From contig NZ_CP117866.1 of the NCBI RefSeq assembly GCF_028736035.1, positions 8,721,001 to 8,785,000 on the forward strand: a DNA stretch of 64,000 nt, read 5' to 3'. Of this stretch, positions 8,429 through 16,642 are shown in pieces. Origin of the DNA: Streptomyces sp. T12 (GTDB taxonomy: Bacteria > Actinomycetota > Actinomycetes > Streptomycetales > Streptomycetaceae). The notes beneath the pieces were generated by a model. The model saw nothing but the letters and a program-made list of their open reading frames with translations. It had not been told where the DNA came from and searched no databases. The position numbers and the translations under genes were made by a program. Positions within the stretch are counted from its first letter, which is position 1. Each line of letters opens with the position of its first letter.

Positions 8429-8881
8429 TCAGCCCCGGATGCCGCCCGGGTCCAATTGAGGCGCCCGCTCGGTTGACCAGAGGCTCTCGGCGTAGGCGAA
8501 GACGTCGGACAGCGTCCGCAGTCGTACCCCGGGCCGGTCGGGCACCGCGAAGCCGCGCGCCGCGAGCAGCGGGCGGACCTGCCGGATCGCCGCCGAGGTG
8601 GTTGAGCGGTCGATATCGAAGAGTTCGGCCAGGACCTCGTGCGGTAGCTGATGGCGCAGGTGTACCAGCGTGAGAAGCAGCCTGTCGTACAGAACCAGCT
8701 TCGGCTTGCGTCCTGCCCCGGCCGCCCGCTTGCGTTCACCACCCCGCGCCATGCGCAGCGTGGACTGTCGGGCCGCCTCCCAGGGGTCGGCGAGTTCGGC
8801 GAACAACTCGCCGAAGTGTGCGTGGGAGACGCCGGACAGAGCAGGATGTGAGCACCCCGTGCGGGCCCAGGTCAGCTTCAC
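8429..8881 (-). pseudogene. Truncated DDE_Tnp_4-type transposase (HTH part only)
   Basis: About 140 recognisable codons: the HTH_Tnp_4 region (YDRLLLTLVHLRHQLPHEVL, then FDIDRSTTSAAIRQVRPLL) runs to DVFAYAE and stops being transposase-like there; the frame ends about 18 codons later. Full-length elements carry a DDE nuclease of about 130 more residues, which is missing. Non-functional IS fragment. Confidence 0.7.
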
Positions 8882-8907
8882 AACTCACCTGACCCGCACG
8901 GCCCTTC

Positions 8908-9390
8908 TCACGTCATTGCCGACCGGCCCCCGCCAGCACTTCCCCCAGGTCGCAAGCCGATGGGGTAGTCGTAGCGTATGAACCCCTGGAAGCTCGCCAC
9001 CTTGTCGTACAGGGCGCGGGCGGCGGTGTTGTCCTCCTGAGTGGTCCAGTAGAAGCGGGATGCCCCCTGCTCCCGCGATGCATCGGCCACCTTCTCGATC
9101 AGCATCCGCGCCACGCCTCGGCCGCGTGCCGCCTCGTCGACGAAGAGGTCCTGGAGGTAGCAACTGTCTTCCATCCAGAACGTCGGGTGGAACAGATAGT
9201 GCGCGATGCCGACCAGCTTCCCTTGCGACCAGGCGCCGATGCCGTGGAACTCGGTGTCGCCCCGTAGCCGCTGCCAAGTCTGCTCGTAGCCCTCGTCCGG
9301 CACCATGGTGCGGTAGAACGCCTTGTAACCGCGCGCCAGCGCTTCCCAGGCGGCGCGATCCTCCTCGCGCAACCAACCAATGGCGATCAC
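8908..9390 (-). CDS. GNAT-family N-acetyltransferase
   Basis: A 160-residue GNAT enzyme. DLFVDEAARGRGVARMLIEK (residues about 85-104) is the acetyl-CoA binding loop, and WTTQEDNTAARALYDKVASF is motif B with the catalytic Tyr. The start is a GTG overlapping the stop of the HAD gene (GTGA), so the two are translationally coupled. Such GNATs often modify amines or antibiotics, but the substrate is unassigned. Confidence 0.88.
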   Translation of the reverse strand: MIAIGWLREEDRAAWEALARGYKAFYRTMVPDEGYEQTWQRLRGDTEFHGIGAWSQGKLVGIAHYLFHPTFWMEDSCYLQDLFVDEAARGRGVARMLIEKVADASREQGASRFYWTTQEDNTAARALYDKVASFQGFIRYDYPIGLRPGGSAGGGRSAMT

Positions 9391-10118
9391 GACTGCCCAT
9401 CCTCACTCGCGAGCCTCAACTGATCTGCCGATCTGCGGGACACTGTCCCGGAGCTGCCCTGGCGGGCCATGCCGTCGCCCGTACGCCTGCGAGGCGCCAC
9501 CAGCAGGCTGAGTACGTCGTACGGACGCGCCGCGACCGGGTGAGCCCCGGTACGGACACCGGCGCGTGCACCCCACTTGGCGTGCACTCCCAGCGATCCC
9601 GCGGCGTTGGCACAGTCGAGGTCCACTTCAGCGTCACCCACATAGGCAGTCGCCTCGGCCGGAACCCCGAGCTGCCGCAGTGCCAGCAACAACCCGTCCG
9701 GCGCCGGCTTGGGCCTGTCGACTTCGTCGCCTGCGATGACCACGCCAAATCGCGCGTCGATTCCGGCGGCAGCGAGCATGCTCGAAGCCACTCGCCGGGT
9801 GGCCGCCGTGAATACGCCCAGCCGCATGCCCGCATCGGCGACTTCGTCGAGCAGGGCCGGTATGCCAGGGAACGGCCGCAGCTCGGCGACGGCCGGATCC
9901 AGGTAAGCGTGGAAGCGCTCGACCTCGGCGGGGCCGCAGGTGCGGCCGAGGAAGTGGGCGAGAACCAGCTCTGTGTGGCCGACATGCCAGCCGGCGACCA
10001 CCTCATCCGGCGAGACCGGCGGGCCGCCGAGCGAGCGAATCGCGTCGGCGTACGCGCGGGACACCGTGGGGACGCTGTCCAAAAGCGTCCCATCCATGTC
10101 GAACACAACTGCACGCAT
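9387..10118 (-). CDS. HAD-superfamily hydrolase (phosphatase-like)
   Basis: A 243-residue haloacid-dehalogenase phosphatase of subfamily IA. Motif I is FDMDGTLLDS (nucleophile and acid Asp), followed by a helical cap domain, motif II in GVFTAATRR, the motif III Lys in DRPKPAPDGL and motif IV in YVGDAEVDLDCA. The last 30 residues are basic and probably disordered. First gene of a two-gene operon with the GNAT downstream. Likely a sugar- or nucleotide-phosphate phosphatase; substrate unknown. Confidence 0.88.
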   Translation of the reverse strand: MRAVVFDMDGTLLDSVPTVSRAYADAIRSLGGPPVSPDEVVAGWHVGHTELVLAHFLGRTCGPAEVERFHAYLDPAVAELRPFPGIPALLDEVADAGMRLGVFTAATRRVASSMLAAAGIDARFGVVIAGDEVDRPKPAPDGLLLALRQLGVPAEATAYVGDAEVDLDCANAAGSLGVHAKWGARAGVRTGAHPVAARPYDVLSLLVAPRRRTGDGMARQGSSGTVSRRSADQLRLASEDGQS

Positions 10119-10853
10119 GACTCACGATCCTGCCTACGTCGTCGCGTTCGACGCCAGGGCCACTTCCTAAACACTGGCTACATGTAGCGAGCTCGATATC
10201 GCGGCAGGCCAGCACGTCCGGACCTCAATTTCCCCCGGGGGCGATACTCCACCGCCGACACCTCGGCGCGACTGCCACCCGGACCTGCGCCATCGATGGC
10301 CTCGCCCTACAATGATCAGCTTGAACGTAGTCGGCCCCAGTGCCTCATGTACCTCAAATCTGTCAGCACGTTAGGATCGCCACGCACCAAGGACGTTGTG
10401 CTCCAGCCCGGTCCGATAGTGCAGATAAAGCGGGAGCTGTGGCCGTCCTGATCTCCCGGCCGGGCTCGGTCGACACCGGGGCACCACACAGCTTGCAGAC
10501 GTATTCCGGCGTCTCACCCCTACGGTCAACGGCAGCACGTTCGCTTGCAGCGGCGCGCCTCGCGCAGCCGGGCTGCACCGCACCTCGCTGGTAACGGCCC
10601 TGCCGCATTTGGTCATCCGTTCGGCAGAGGGGCAACAGTCATGCCGGGCCCGGAGGCCAGCGGCCCCCTTGCGGGACTGCGAAGAACATGACGGAGGCAG
10701 CGCGACGCCGGCTTCGGAGCAGGCGCCGAGGGCCGCCAGACCGAAAGCTGAATGTGGGGCGTCATCCTCGCCATCAGGTGTTTACGGACAGGGGCGTTGA
10801 GACAGTGTCCGTCGGCCCGGACTGCTGGAAGATTCGTTCTCGCCCCGTTGCGA
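10119..10853. other. Intergenic stretch without a convincing gene
   Basis: 735 bp in decayed accessory DNA. The minus strand at 10635-10363 is open for 90 codons and includes CKLCGAPVS, a possible half zinc knuckle, but has rare codons including TTA, irregular GC3 and no recognisable family. No terminator, tRNA or repeat was identified. Probably degraded sequence. Confidence 0.4.
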
Positions 10854-11446
10854 TCAGTCGGTGTCCGGGTCCTCCGACTCATCGAGGAGGCGGGTCGCGA
10901 GGTCGTCGGCCCACTCCACGGCCCAGGTGCGGAGAGTGGTGATGGTGGCATCGTCGATGCCGTATGCGGCGAAGGCTTCGTCGTCGGTCCACTCGGCGCC
11001 AGTGAGGTTCGCCTGGAGGTCCTCGCGCTCGAAGCAGCCGCGGGCATGGCGGCGGCCGAACTCCTCGAGCTCGGCATTGGACCAGCGGCGGGATGCTGCG
11101 AACACATCGATCAGGTCGCGGGGTGCTCCGCGGTCGGCGAGGGCGCGGACTTTGGTCCCGATGACGTCCTCTTCCGCGAGAACGGGCCCGTACGGGCTCT
11201 GGGCGACGGGCCGCCAGAAGATCTCCTTGAGGATGTCGACTTCACAGGCCTGCTCTGTGACTGGGTCGGTCACGGTGAAGCGAGCAGACAGCGGGGCAGT
11301 TTCCAGCGCCTGCACCTTCCAGCCCCGGGCCTCCGGACCACTACAGAGTGCGGCCGCGATGTCGGCCATGGGCGCAAGGGATACGGCGAGCCGAGGGCGA
11401 TCACGTCCGCCACGAGCCGCGTGTGCAGCTCCGGCATGTCCGTCAT
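10854..11446 (-). pseudogene. AbiEii/AbiGii-like nucleotidyltransferase, frameshifted with internal deletion
   Basis: Two pieces of one gene. The N-terminal part begins at ATG 11446 (MTDMPELHTRLVADVIALGS) and is in frame for about 25 codons. At about 11370 the frame breaks; from 11369 the next frame continues for 171 codons (WKVQALETAPLSARFTV, ILKEIFWRP, IGTKVRALADRGAPRDLIDV), the C-terminal half of AbiEii-type nucleotidyltransferases. The catalytic G-G...D-x-D segment that should lie between them is absent, so about 60 residues seem deleted together with the frameshift. The ATG overlaps the stop of the upstream gene, an original two-gene operon of the toxin-antitoxin kind. The product is expected to be inactive. 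Confidence 0.65.
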
Positions 11447-11835
11447 GCGGCTGCCCGGGTGCGGGAGGCGAGCTCGGGGAAGGCGTCTTCCCACACGGAG
11501 CGCACGGTGCGACCGACGAGTGTGCGCAGCACCGGCCACATCTGGAGGCGAAGATACCGGTTGAGGTATTGGGGCAGATCGTCGCGCAGGCCCTCGTGCA
11601 GGACGGTGCGGTACAGGCCCATGCGCTGGCGAGGTTTGCCTAGGTCGTAAAAGGTCATCCCGGACCAGGCCAGGTGCAGCGGCAGCTCTACGACACCGTG
11701 CGTCGGCCCGTGCAGCTCGTCCAGCGACTCCGGCAGGCGGCGCCGGAACTTCTCCCGGTACAGCGCGAGGTCCTGGGCGTCCGCGCCCGAGAGGTCCCTC
11801 GGCGCGGGTGCGGGGTGCTGCGCGCTGGAGGACAT
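11443..11835 (-). CDS. Conserved hypothetical, partner of the decayed AbiEii-like gene
   Basis: A 130-residue soluble protein without a recognised domain; helical, basic towards the middle (RRRLPESLDELHGPTHGVVE, then DLPQYLNRYLRLQMWPVL). Its stop overlaps the start of the nucleotidyltransferase gene by 4 bp (ATGA), the arrangement usual for an antitoxin or accessory gene preceding an AbiEii toxin. The frame is intact although the toxin-like gene is broken, compatible with an orphan antitoxin. This role is inferred from context only. Confidence 0.6.
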   Translation of the reverse strand: MSSSAQHPAPAPRDLSGADAQDLALYREKFRRRLPESLDELHGPTHGVVELPLHLAWSGMTFYDLGKPRQRMGLYRTVLHEGLRDDLPQYLNRYLRLQMWPVLRTLVGRTVRSVWEDAFPELASRTRAAA

Positions 11836-12296
11836 GCCTCCGTTATGGCGGCCGCAGAAGCGGAGCGGGCCATGATGTGCGAGCCCGCGCCAGGAGTGAG
11901 CAGGGGTGAACCCGGCGGTGCGCCGGCTGTCGCAGCCCGTTCGTCACCACAATCAGGAGGCCGCACAGAGCGGGCGGACGTGTGGCTCCGCTCAGAAGCC
12001 AATGTCACTGTCTGTGATCTGTTAGGGGGGCGGCAAGGTGACCGGCGAGATGTTGAGCAGGAAGCGGGATAGGGACGAAGCCGACGACGCAGGAGCTGTG
12101 TCGTCAGCCGATCTCCCCGGATTCTCCCCGGCGCCTGCAGGAGGGTAAGAGTCCTGGTCAGTGCCTTACTGGAGGCAGGTAGACGAGATCACCCGCATCA
12201 CTTCTCCCCAGGGACTCCCCAGAGCTGATTCCGGCCCGGTCCGTGACCGGTGCGAGAGCAAATGCCGCAGAAGAACTGAGCTCGGCAAGGGGAGAA
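11836..12296. other. Intergenic stretch at the accessory/core boundary
   Basis: 461 bp upstream of the antitoxin-like gene and downstream of corA. No open frame with consistent codon bias, no tRNA and no clear inverted repeat was found. It separates IS-rich DNA on the left from ordinary chromosomal genes on the right and may hide an old junction. Confidence 0.4.
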
Positions 12297-13457
12297 TCAG
12301 AGCCAGTCCCGCCGCTTGAAAATCACGTACAAACTGACGCAAACAACCCCCATCAGGCCGATGGCGAAGGGGTATCCGAAGCTCCAGTCCAACTCCGGCA
12401 TGTGCTCGAAGTTCATGCCGTAGATGGTTCCAACCAACGTGGGAGCAAAGAGAATCGCCGCCCACGCCGAGATCTTCTTGATCTCCTCGTTCTGCTCGAA
12501 CCCCGCCTCCGCCAACGCCCGCATCTCCGCGTTCTGTTGCTGCGTGACCAGCGTCGCGTTCACCGTGAGGATTTCGGTGAGAGCCTGACGGAAGCCGTCG
12601 ACGCGTTCGCTGGTGTGGGTGACGTGGTCGGCGACGTCGCGGAGGTAGCGCTGTAGTTCCTCGTCCGTGCCGTACTTGGAGAAACCGGCCATCAGGCCGT
12701 GCAGCATGCCGACCAGTGGGCGGGTGGCGCGCTGGAACTCGACCATTTCGCGGGAGAGTTCGTAGATACGGCGGGAGACTTCGGGGTCGCCGCGGAAGAC
12801 CTCGGTCTCGATCTCGTCGATGTCGTTCTGGACGCCCACCACCACCGGCTCATAGCCGTCGACCACCGCGTCCAGTATCGCGTAGAGAACCGCCTCCGGG
12901 CCGAGTTTGAGCAGTTCCGGCGTCTCCTCCATGCGCCGCCGCACCGCCGACAGGTCGGGGGCCGCGCCATGGCGGACCGTGATCACGAAGTCGGGGCCGA
13001 CGAACACGTGCAGTTCGCCGAAGGCGACCTCCTCGGCCGCGTCCAGGTAGCGGGCGGCGCGCAGGACCACGAAGAGCGTGTCGCCGTAGCGCTCCAGCTT
13101 GGGTCGCTGGTGTGCCTCCAGCGCGTCCTCGACCGCGAGCGGGTGCAGGTCGAACTCGGCGGCCAGGGAGAGGAGTTCGGATTCCGTGGGACGGGCCAGG
13201 CCGATCCATGCGATACCGGACGGCTGGTCGCGCAGCTCGCGGAAGGTCTCGGCGAGGGTGGCGGGCGAGGAGACCCGGACGCCGTCCTGGTACAGCGCCG
13301 CCTCCACGACGCTCGCCGCCTCGGTGGCGTCGGGGGCCGTGGAGTGTGCCGGGGGTGCCGGCTGCTGTGGTTTCGGTGGCTGCGGTGGAGTCACGGCTCG
13401 GCGCCAGACGGACTTCATGGGGTTCTTCGAGGCGGGGCGTGCGCGTCGCTCGGACAT
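12297..13457 (-). CDS. corA: Magnesium/cobalt transporter CorA
   Basis: A 386-residue divalent cation channel of the inner membrane. A Pro/Ala-rich N-terminal tail of about 45 residues precedes a large cytosolic domain and long helices. The two C-terminal membrane segments contain the family signature IYGMNFEHMPELDW (GMN selectivity motif) and end with the basic KRRDWL. GGGAGG lies about 7 bp before the ATG. It is the first gene of normal chromosomal character after the accessory block. Confidence 0.93.
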   Translation of the reverse strand: MSERRARPASKNPMKSVWRRAVTPPQPPKPQQPAPPAHSTAPDATEAASVVEAALYQDGVRVSSPATLAETFRELRDQPSGIAWIGLARPTESELLSLAAEFDLHPLAVEDALEAHQRPKLERYGDTLFVVLRAARYLDAAEEVAFGELHVFVGPDFVITVRHGAAPDLSAVRRRMEETPELLKLGPEAVLYAILDAVVDGYEPVVVGVQNDIDEIETEVFRGDPEVSRRIYELSREMVEFQRATRPLVGMLHGLMAGFSKYGTDEELQRYLRDVADHVTHTSERVDGFRQALTEILTVNATLVTQQQNAEMRALAEAGFEQNEEIKKISAWAAILFAPTLVGTIYGMNFEHMPELDWSFGYPFAIGLMGVVCVSLYVIFKRRDWL

Positions 13458-13608
13458 CGCGGCTGCCTCCCGGCGGGGACGACGAGTGCGTGTGCGTGAT
13501 CACGGAGCAGGATATACGGGGCGAACGGCGTGAGTGGGGGCGAGTCGATCCAGGATTCCGTGAAGTTTCGGACTGAAGGTGTCCGCAAGCCTCGCTAGCG
13601 TGCGGAGC

Positions 13609-14775
13609 ATGACGAAGCGGAGCACGGCCAAGGGTGGCAATCCCCAGCGCAGCACCCCCGAGCGCAGCACGAAGCCGACGACGGCCGCGGCGGGCCCCGT
13701 GCTCAGCAACCGCGCCCTCAACCGCGCCACCCTCGACCGGCAGCTGCTGCTGCGCCGCTCGCCCCTTTCCGCGACGGCGGCCGTGGAGCATCTGGTCGGC
13801 CTGCAGGCCCAGGAGGTCAAGCCGCCGTACTACGCGCTGGCCGCCCGCCTCGACGGCTTCACGCCCGAGGCGCTGTCCGGACTGCTGGCCGAGCGTGCGG
13901 CCGTACGCATCGTCACCATGCGCTCGACCATCCATCTGCACACCGCCGACGACAGCCTCACCCTGCGTCCGCTGGTGCAGCCCGCCAGGGACCGCGAGAT
14001 CAACTACTTCCGCAAGGGCCTAGTCGGCGTCGACCTGGAGCGCCTCGCCGTACTCGCCCGCGAACTCGTCGAGGCCGAGCCTCGCACCATGAAGCAGCTG
14101 CGCGAGGCCCTCAGTTCCGAGTGGCCGGACGCCGACCCGCAGTCCCTCGCCGTCGCCGCTCGCTGCACGCTGCCCCTCGTCCAGGTCACCCCGCGCGGAC
14201 TGTGGGGTCGTGGCGCCCAGGTCTCCCTCACCACCGCCGAGCACTGGCTGGGCCGCCCCGCCGAGCCGGCCGCCTCCCCGGACGCCACGGTCCTGCGCTA
14301 CCTTGCCGCTTTCGGGCCGGCCTCCGTGAAGGACATGCAGACCTGGTCCGGTCTGACCCGGATGCGTCCCGCCTTCGAACGGCTCCGCCCCGAGCTGGTC
14401 ACCTTCCGGGACGACAGCGGCGTCGAACTCTTCGACCTCCCCGACGCCCCGCGCCCGGACCCGGACACCCCGGCGCCGCCCCGCTTCCTGCCCGAGTTCG
14501 ACAACCTCCTCCTCTCCCACGCCGACCGCACCCGGGTGATTCCGCCCGCCAACCGTGGCCGCACCTGGCAGGCGAACACGGTCTACTGCCCCCTGCTCGT
14601 CGACGGCTTCCTCGCGGGCGTGTGGCGGATCCTCGGCGACGCCCTCGTCATCGAGGAGTTCACCGAGCTCACCAGGGCCCAGCGCGGGGAGGTGACCGAG
14701 GAAGGGGAGCGGATGCTGACGGTGATGCATCCGGAGGCGTCTTACGACATCCGTTTCGGGACCGTCATCCCCTAG
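13609..14775 (+). CDS. Winged-helix DNA-binding domain protein (HTH_42/AlkZ-like)
   Basis: About 388 residues of the winged-helix DNA-binding family (HTH_42) that includes the glycosylases AlkZ and YcaQ. The typical N-terminal block reads LVGLQAQEVKPPYYALAARL, followed by VRIVTMRSTIHLH; later FLPEFDNLLLSHADRTRVIP is also a family block. ATG 13609 is chosen; a GTG at 13579 in frame would add 10 residues. The N-terminal 25 residues are basic and low complexity. A role in DNA repair or a DNA-binding enzyme is inferred from family membership; actinobacterial paralogs are mostly uncharacterised. Confidence 0.82.
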   Translation: MTKRSTAKGGNPQRSTPERSTKPTTAAAGPVLSNRALNRATLDRQLLLRRSPLSATAAVEHLVGLQAQEVKPPYYALAARLDGFTPEALSGLLAERAAVRIVTMRSTIHLHTADDSLTLRPLVQPARDREINYFRKGLVGVDLERLAVLARELVEAEPRTMKQLREALSSEWPDADPQSLAVAARCTLPLVQVTPRGLWGRGAQVSLTTAEHWLGRPAEPAASPDATVLRYLAAFGPASVKDMQTWSGLTRMRPAFERLRPELVTFRDDSGVELFDLPDAPRPDPDTPAPPRFLPEFDNLLLSHADRTRVIPPANRGRTWQANTVYCPLLVDGFLAGVWRILGDALVIEEFTELTRAQRGEVTEEGERMLTVMHPEASYDIRFGTVIP

Positions 14776-14808
14776 CCGGCCACCCCTTACGGCCGTATTC
14801 CCGGGGCG

Positions 14809-15471
14809 TCACTCCGCCCGCCCCGTCACCGCGACCGTCACCCCGAGCCCGATCATCGTGCAGCCGCCCGCTCCGCCTATCAGTGACAGCCGGCGGTCGG
14901 AGCGGGCGAACCAGGTGCGGGCCGCCGACGCGGTCAGGCCCCACAGGGTGTCCGTGACCAGGCCGATGGAGATGGGGACCAGGCCCAACAGCAGCATCTG
15001 CAGCGGGACATGGCCCGCCGAGTGGTCCACGAACTGGGGGAGGACGGCAGCGAAGAACACCACGCCCTTGGGGTTGGTGACACCGACGAGGACGCCGTCG
15101 AGGACCGTACGGAGATCGCCACGTGACGGTCCCGGCGGCTGCGACCGTATCGCCGACGCCTTCAGCTCCTTGCGGTGGCGGAACGCCTGCACGCCCAGAT
15201 AGACCAGATACGCGGCGCCGGCCAGTTTCACCGCCAGGTAGATCGTCACGGACCGTTCCACCAACGAGCCGATGCCGACCGCGACCGCAACCACCAGCAG
15301 ATACGAGCCGAAGACATTGCCGAGCGCGGTCGCCACGGCGCTGCGGCGGCCGTGGGCCAAGGCGCGGCCGATGACGAACAGGACGCTCGGCCCCGGGATC
15401 ACGATCACCAACAGCGACATCGCCGCGAAGGCCAGCAAACGGTCCGTGGACACCATGCCCATCACCCCCAT
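14809..15471 (-). CDS. LysE-family amino acid exporter
   Basis: A 220-residue integral membrane protein with about six hydrophobic segments. The LysE/RhtB signature is near the N-terminus (LLVIVIPGPSVLFVIGRAL), with VGVTNPKGVVFFAAVLPQFV in the middle. It probably exports an amino acid or similar small metabolite. Three ATGs (15471, 15462, 15456) lie close together; 15456 has the best-spaced G-rich ribosome site. A 33-bp gap separates it from the convergent winged-helix gene. Confidence 0.88.
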   Translation of the reverse strand: MGVMGMVSTDRLLAFAAMSLLVIVIPGPSVLFVIGRALAHGRRSAVATALGNVFGSYLLVVAVAVGIGSLVERSVTIYLAVKLAGAAYLVYLGVQAFRHRKELKASAIRSQPPGPSRGDLRTVLDGVLVGVTNPKGVVFFAAVLPQFVDHSAGHVPLQMLLLGLVPISIGLVTDTLWGLTASAARTWFARSDRRLSLIGGAGGCTMIGLGVTVAVTGRAE

Positions 15472-15515
15472 CCGTCAGCCATTCAATCAGGTGCCACTGA
15501 CAACGGACATGGATA

Positions 15516-15556
15516 GGGGGCGTTGCGGGCCGCTCGTGGAGGCCCGCAACGCCCCC
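15516..15556. terminator. Perfect 16-bp hairpin terminator
   Basis: Arms 15516-15531 and 15541-15556 are exact inverse complements around a 9-nt loop. It lies just downstream of the trypsin gene stop (minus strand) and separates it from lysE. Confidence 0.85.
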
Positions 15557-15607
15557 TGGTCTTGCACCTGAGGTGTGCTCAGGAGACCTTCTGGGTGCCG
15601 TTCCCGG

Positions 15608-16396
15608 TTACGACTCGACCTGGTCGGTCACTTCGTCCGAGAAGGTGGTCAGCCGGGTGTAGACACCCGGGTAACCGGCCTGGGCGCAGCCTTCGCCCCA
15701 GGAAGTTATCCCTGCCAGGACGCCCCCGATGAGCAGGGGACCGCCGCTGTCGCCCTGGCAGGTGTCAGTGCCGCCGGAGGTGTATCCGGCGCAGACCATG
15801 TCGGACGCGATGAAGTCCGAACCGTAGGAGCTCGCGCAGCTGGAGTTGGCGACGATCGGCACGGTCGCCGTCCGCAGCTGGTTGGAGGAGCTGCCGTTCG
15901 AGGAGGTGGTGCCCCAGCCGAGGATGCGGGCGGTGGTGCCGGCCGCGTACACGCCGGTGTCCGAGGAGTCGACGTACGAGGCCGTCGTGTACGGCATCGA
16001 GGTGGACAGGGTCAGCACGGCCACGTCGTTGCCGTCGGTGGCGTCCGTGTAGTCCGGGTGGACCCAGATGTTGCTGACCCGGCTGACGGTGCCGTTCGTG
16101 CCGTTGAGGTAGGTGCGGCCGCCGACGACCCGGACGCTGCTCGTCGTCTCGCCGACCATACAGTGGGCGGCGGTGACCACCTTGGTCGCGGAGACGAGCG
16201 TGCCACCGCAGAACTGGTTCTGCGAGGCGTCCGTGATCTGCATGACGAAGGGGTACGCGGTCGTCGTGGTCGTCGTACCGCCCACGATGCGCGTCGACGC
16301 GGCCTCAGCGGTGGGGGCGCTGAGCAGTGCGGCCGCGGCGGCGGCAGCGGTCGCCGCGACGGCGGCGGTCTTTCTGGCACGGGTGAGCCCGAACAT
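15608..16396 (-). CDS. Secreted trypsin-like serine protease
   Basis: A 262-residue S1 chymotrypsin-fold protease. A twin-basic N-terminus (LTRARK) and hydrophobic Ala-rich stretch form a signal peptide to about residue 32, ending PTAEA. The propeptide is very short and RIVGG is the activation site. The catalytic triad is visible: TAAHC (His57), DGNDVAVL (Asp102) and CQGDSGGP (Ser195); Asp189 six residues before the Ser indicates trypsin specificity. ATG 16396 is chosen because GAGGAG lies 5 bp upstream. A run of six Thr follows IVGG. Resembles the SprT/SGT trypsins of Streptomyces. Confidence 0.93.
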   Translation of the reverse strand: MFGLTRARKTAAVAATAAAAAAALLSAPTAEAASTRIVGGTTTTTTAYPFVMQITDASQNQFCGGTLVSATKVVTAAHCMVGETTSSVRVVGGRTYLNGTNGTVSRVSNIWVHPDYTDATDGNDVAVLTLSTSMPYTTASYVDSSDTGVYAAGTTARILGWGTTSSNGSSSNQLRTATVPIVANSSCASSYGSDFIASDMVCAGYTSGGTDTCQGDSGGPLLIGGVLAGITSWGEGCAQAGYPGVYTRLTTFSDEVTDQVES

Positions 16397-16642
16397 GAGT
16401 CTCCTCATTGGGGGTGGCCGGTGGGGGGTCGCGCGGGTGTGGGGGGTTCTGCACGGGGGTCGCGGGACCGACCCCCGTGTGCCCGGGCGAGCGGCACATC
16501 CACAAGGTAGGTCCCGGGAGTTCCCCTTCCCAATGAGGGAACCCCCTAAGGGAGTTGGGCAGGGAAAACCCTCGGTCGTGTCCGGCTAAACCTGCGCGGA
16601 CCGACAAGAACGGGTGAACTCACCGCGTGCGGCGCCCCGAAC

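Noticed and set aside
10363..10635. Possible zinc-knuckle gene on the minus strand (CKLCGAPVS)
   Set aside because: Only one Cys pair, rare codons including TTA, uneven GC3 and no recognised family; kept only as a note in the intergenic entry.
1..12296. tRNA-linked integration with attL/attR repeats for the recombinase region
   Set aside because: No tRNA gene or matching direct repeats could be found; the left end lies outside the window, so island borders cannot be set.
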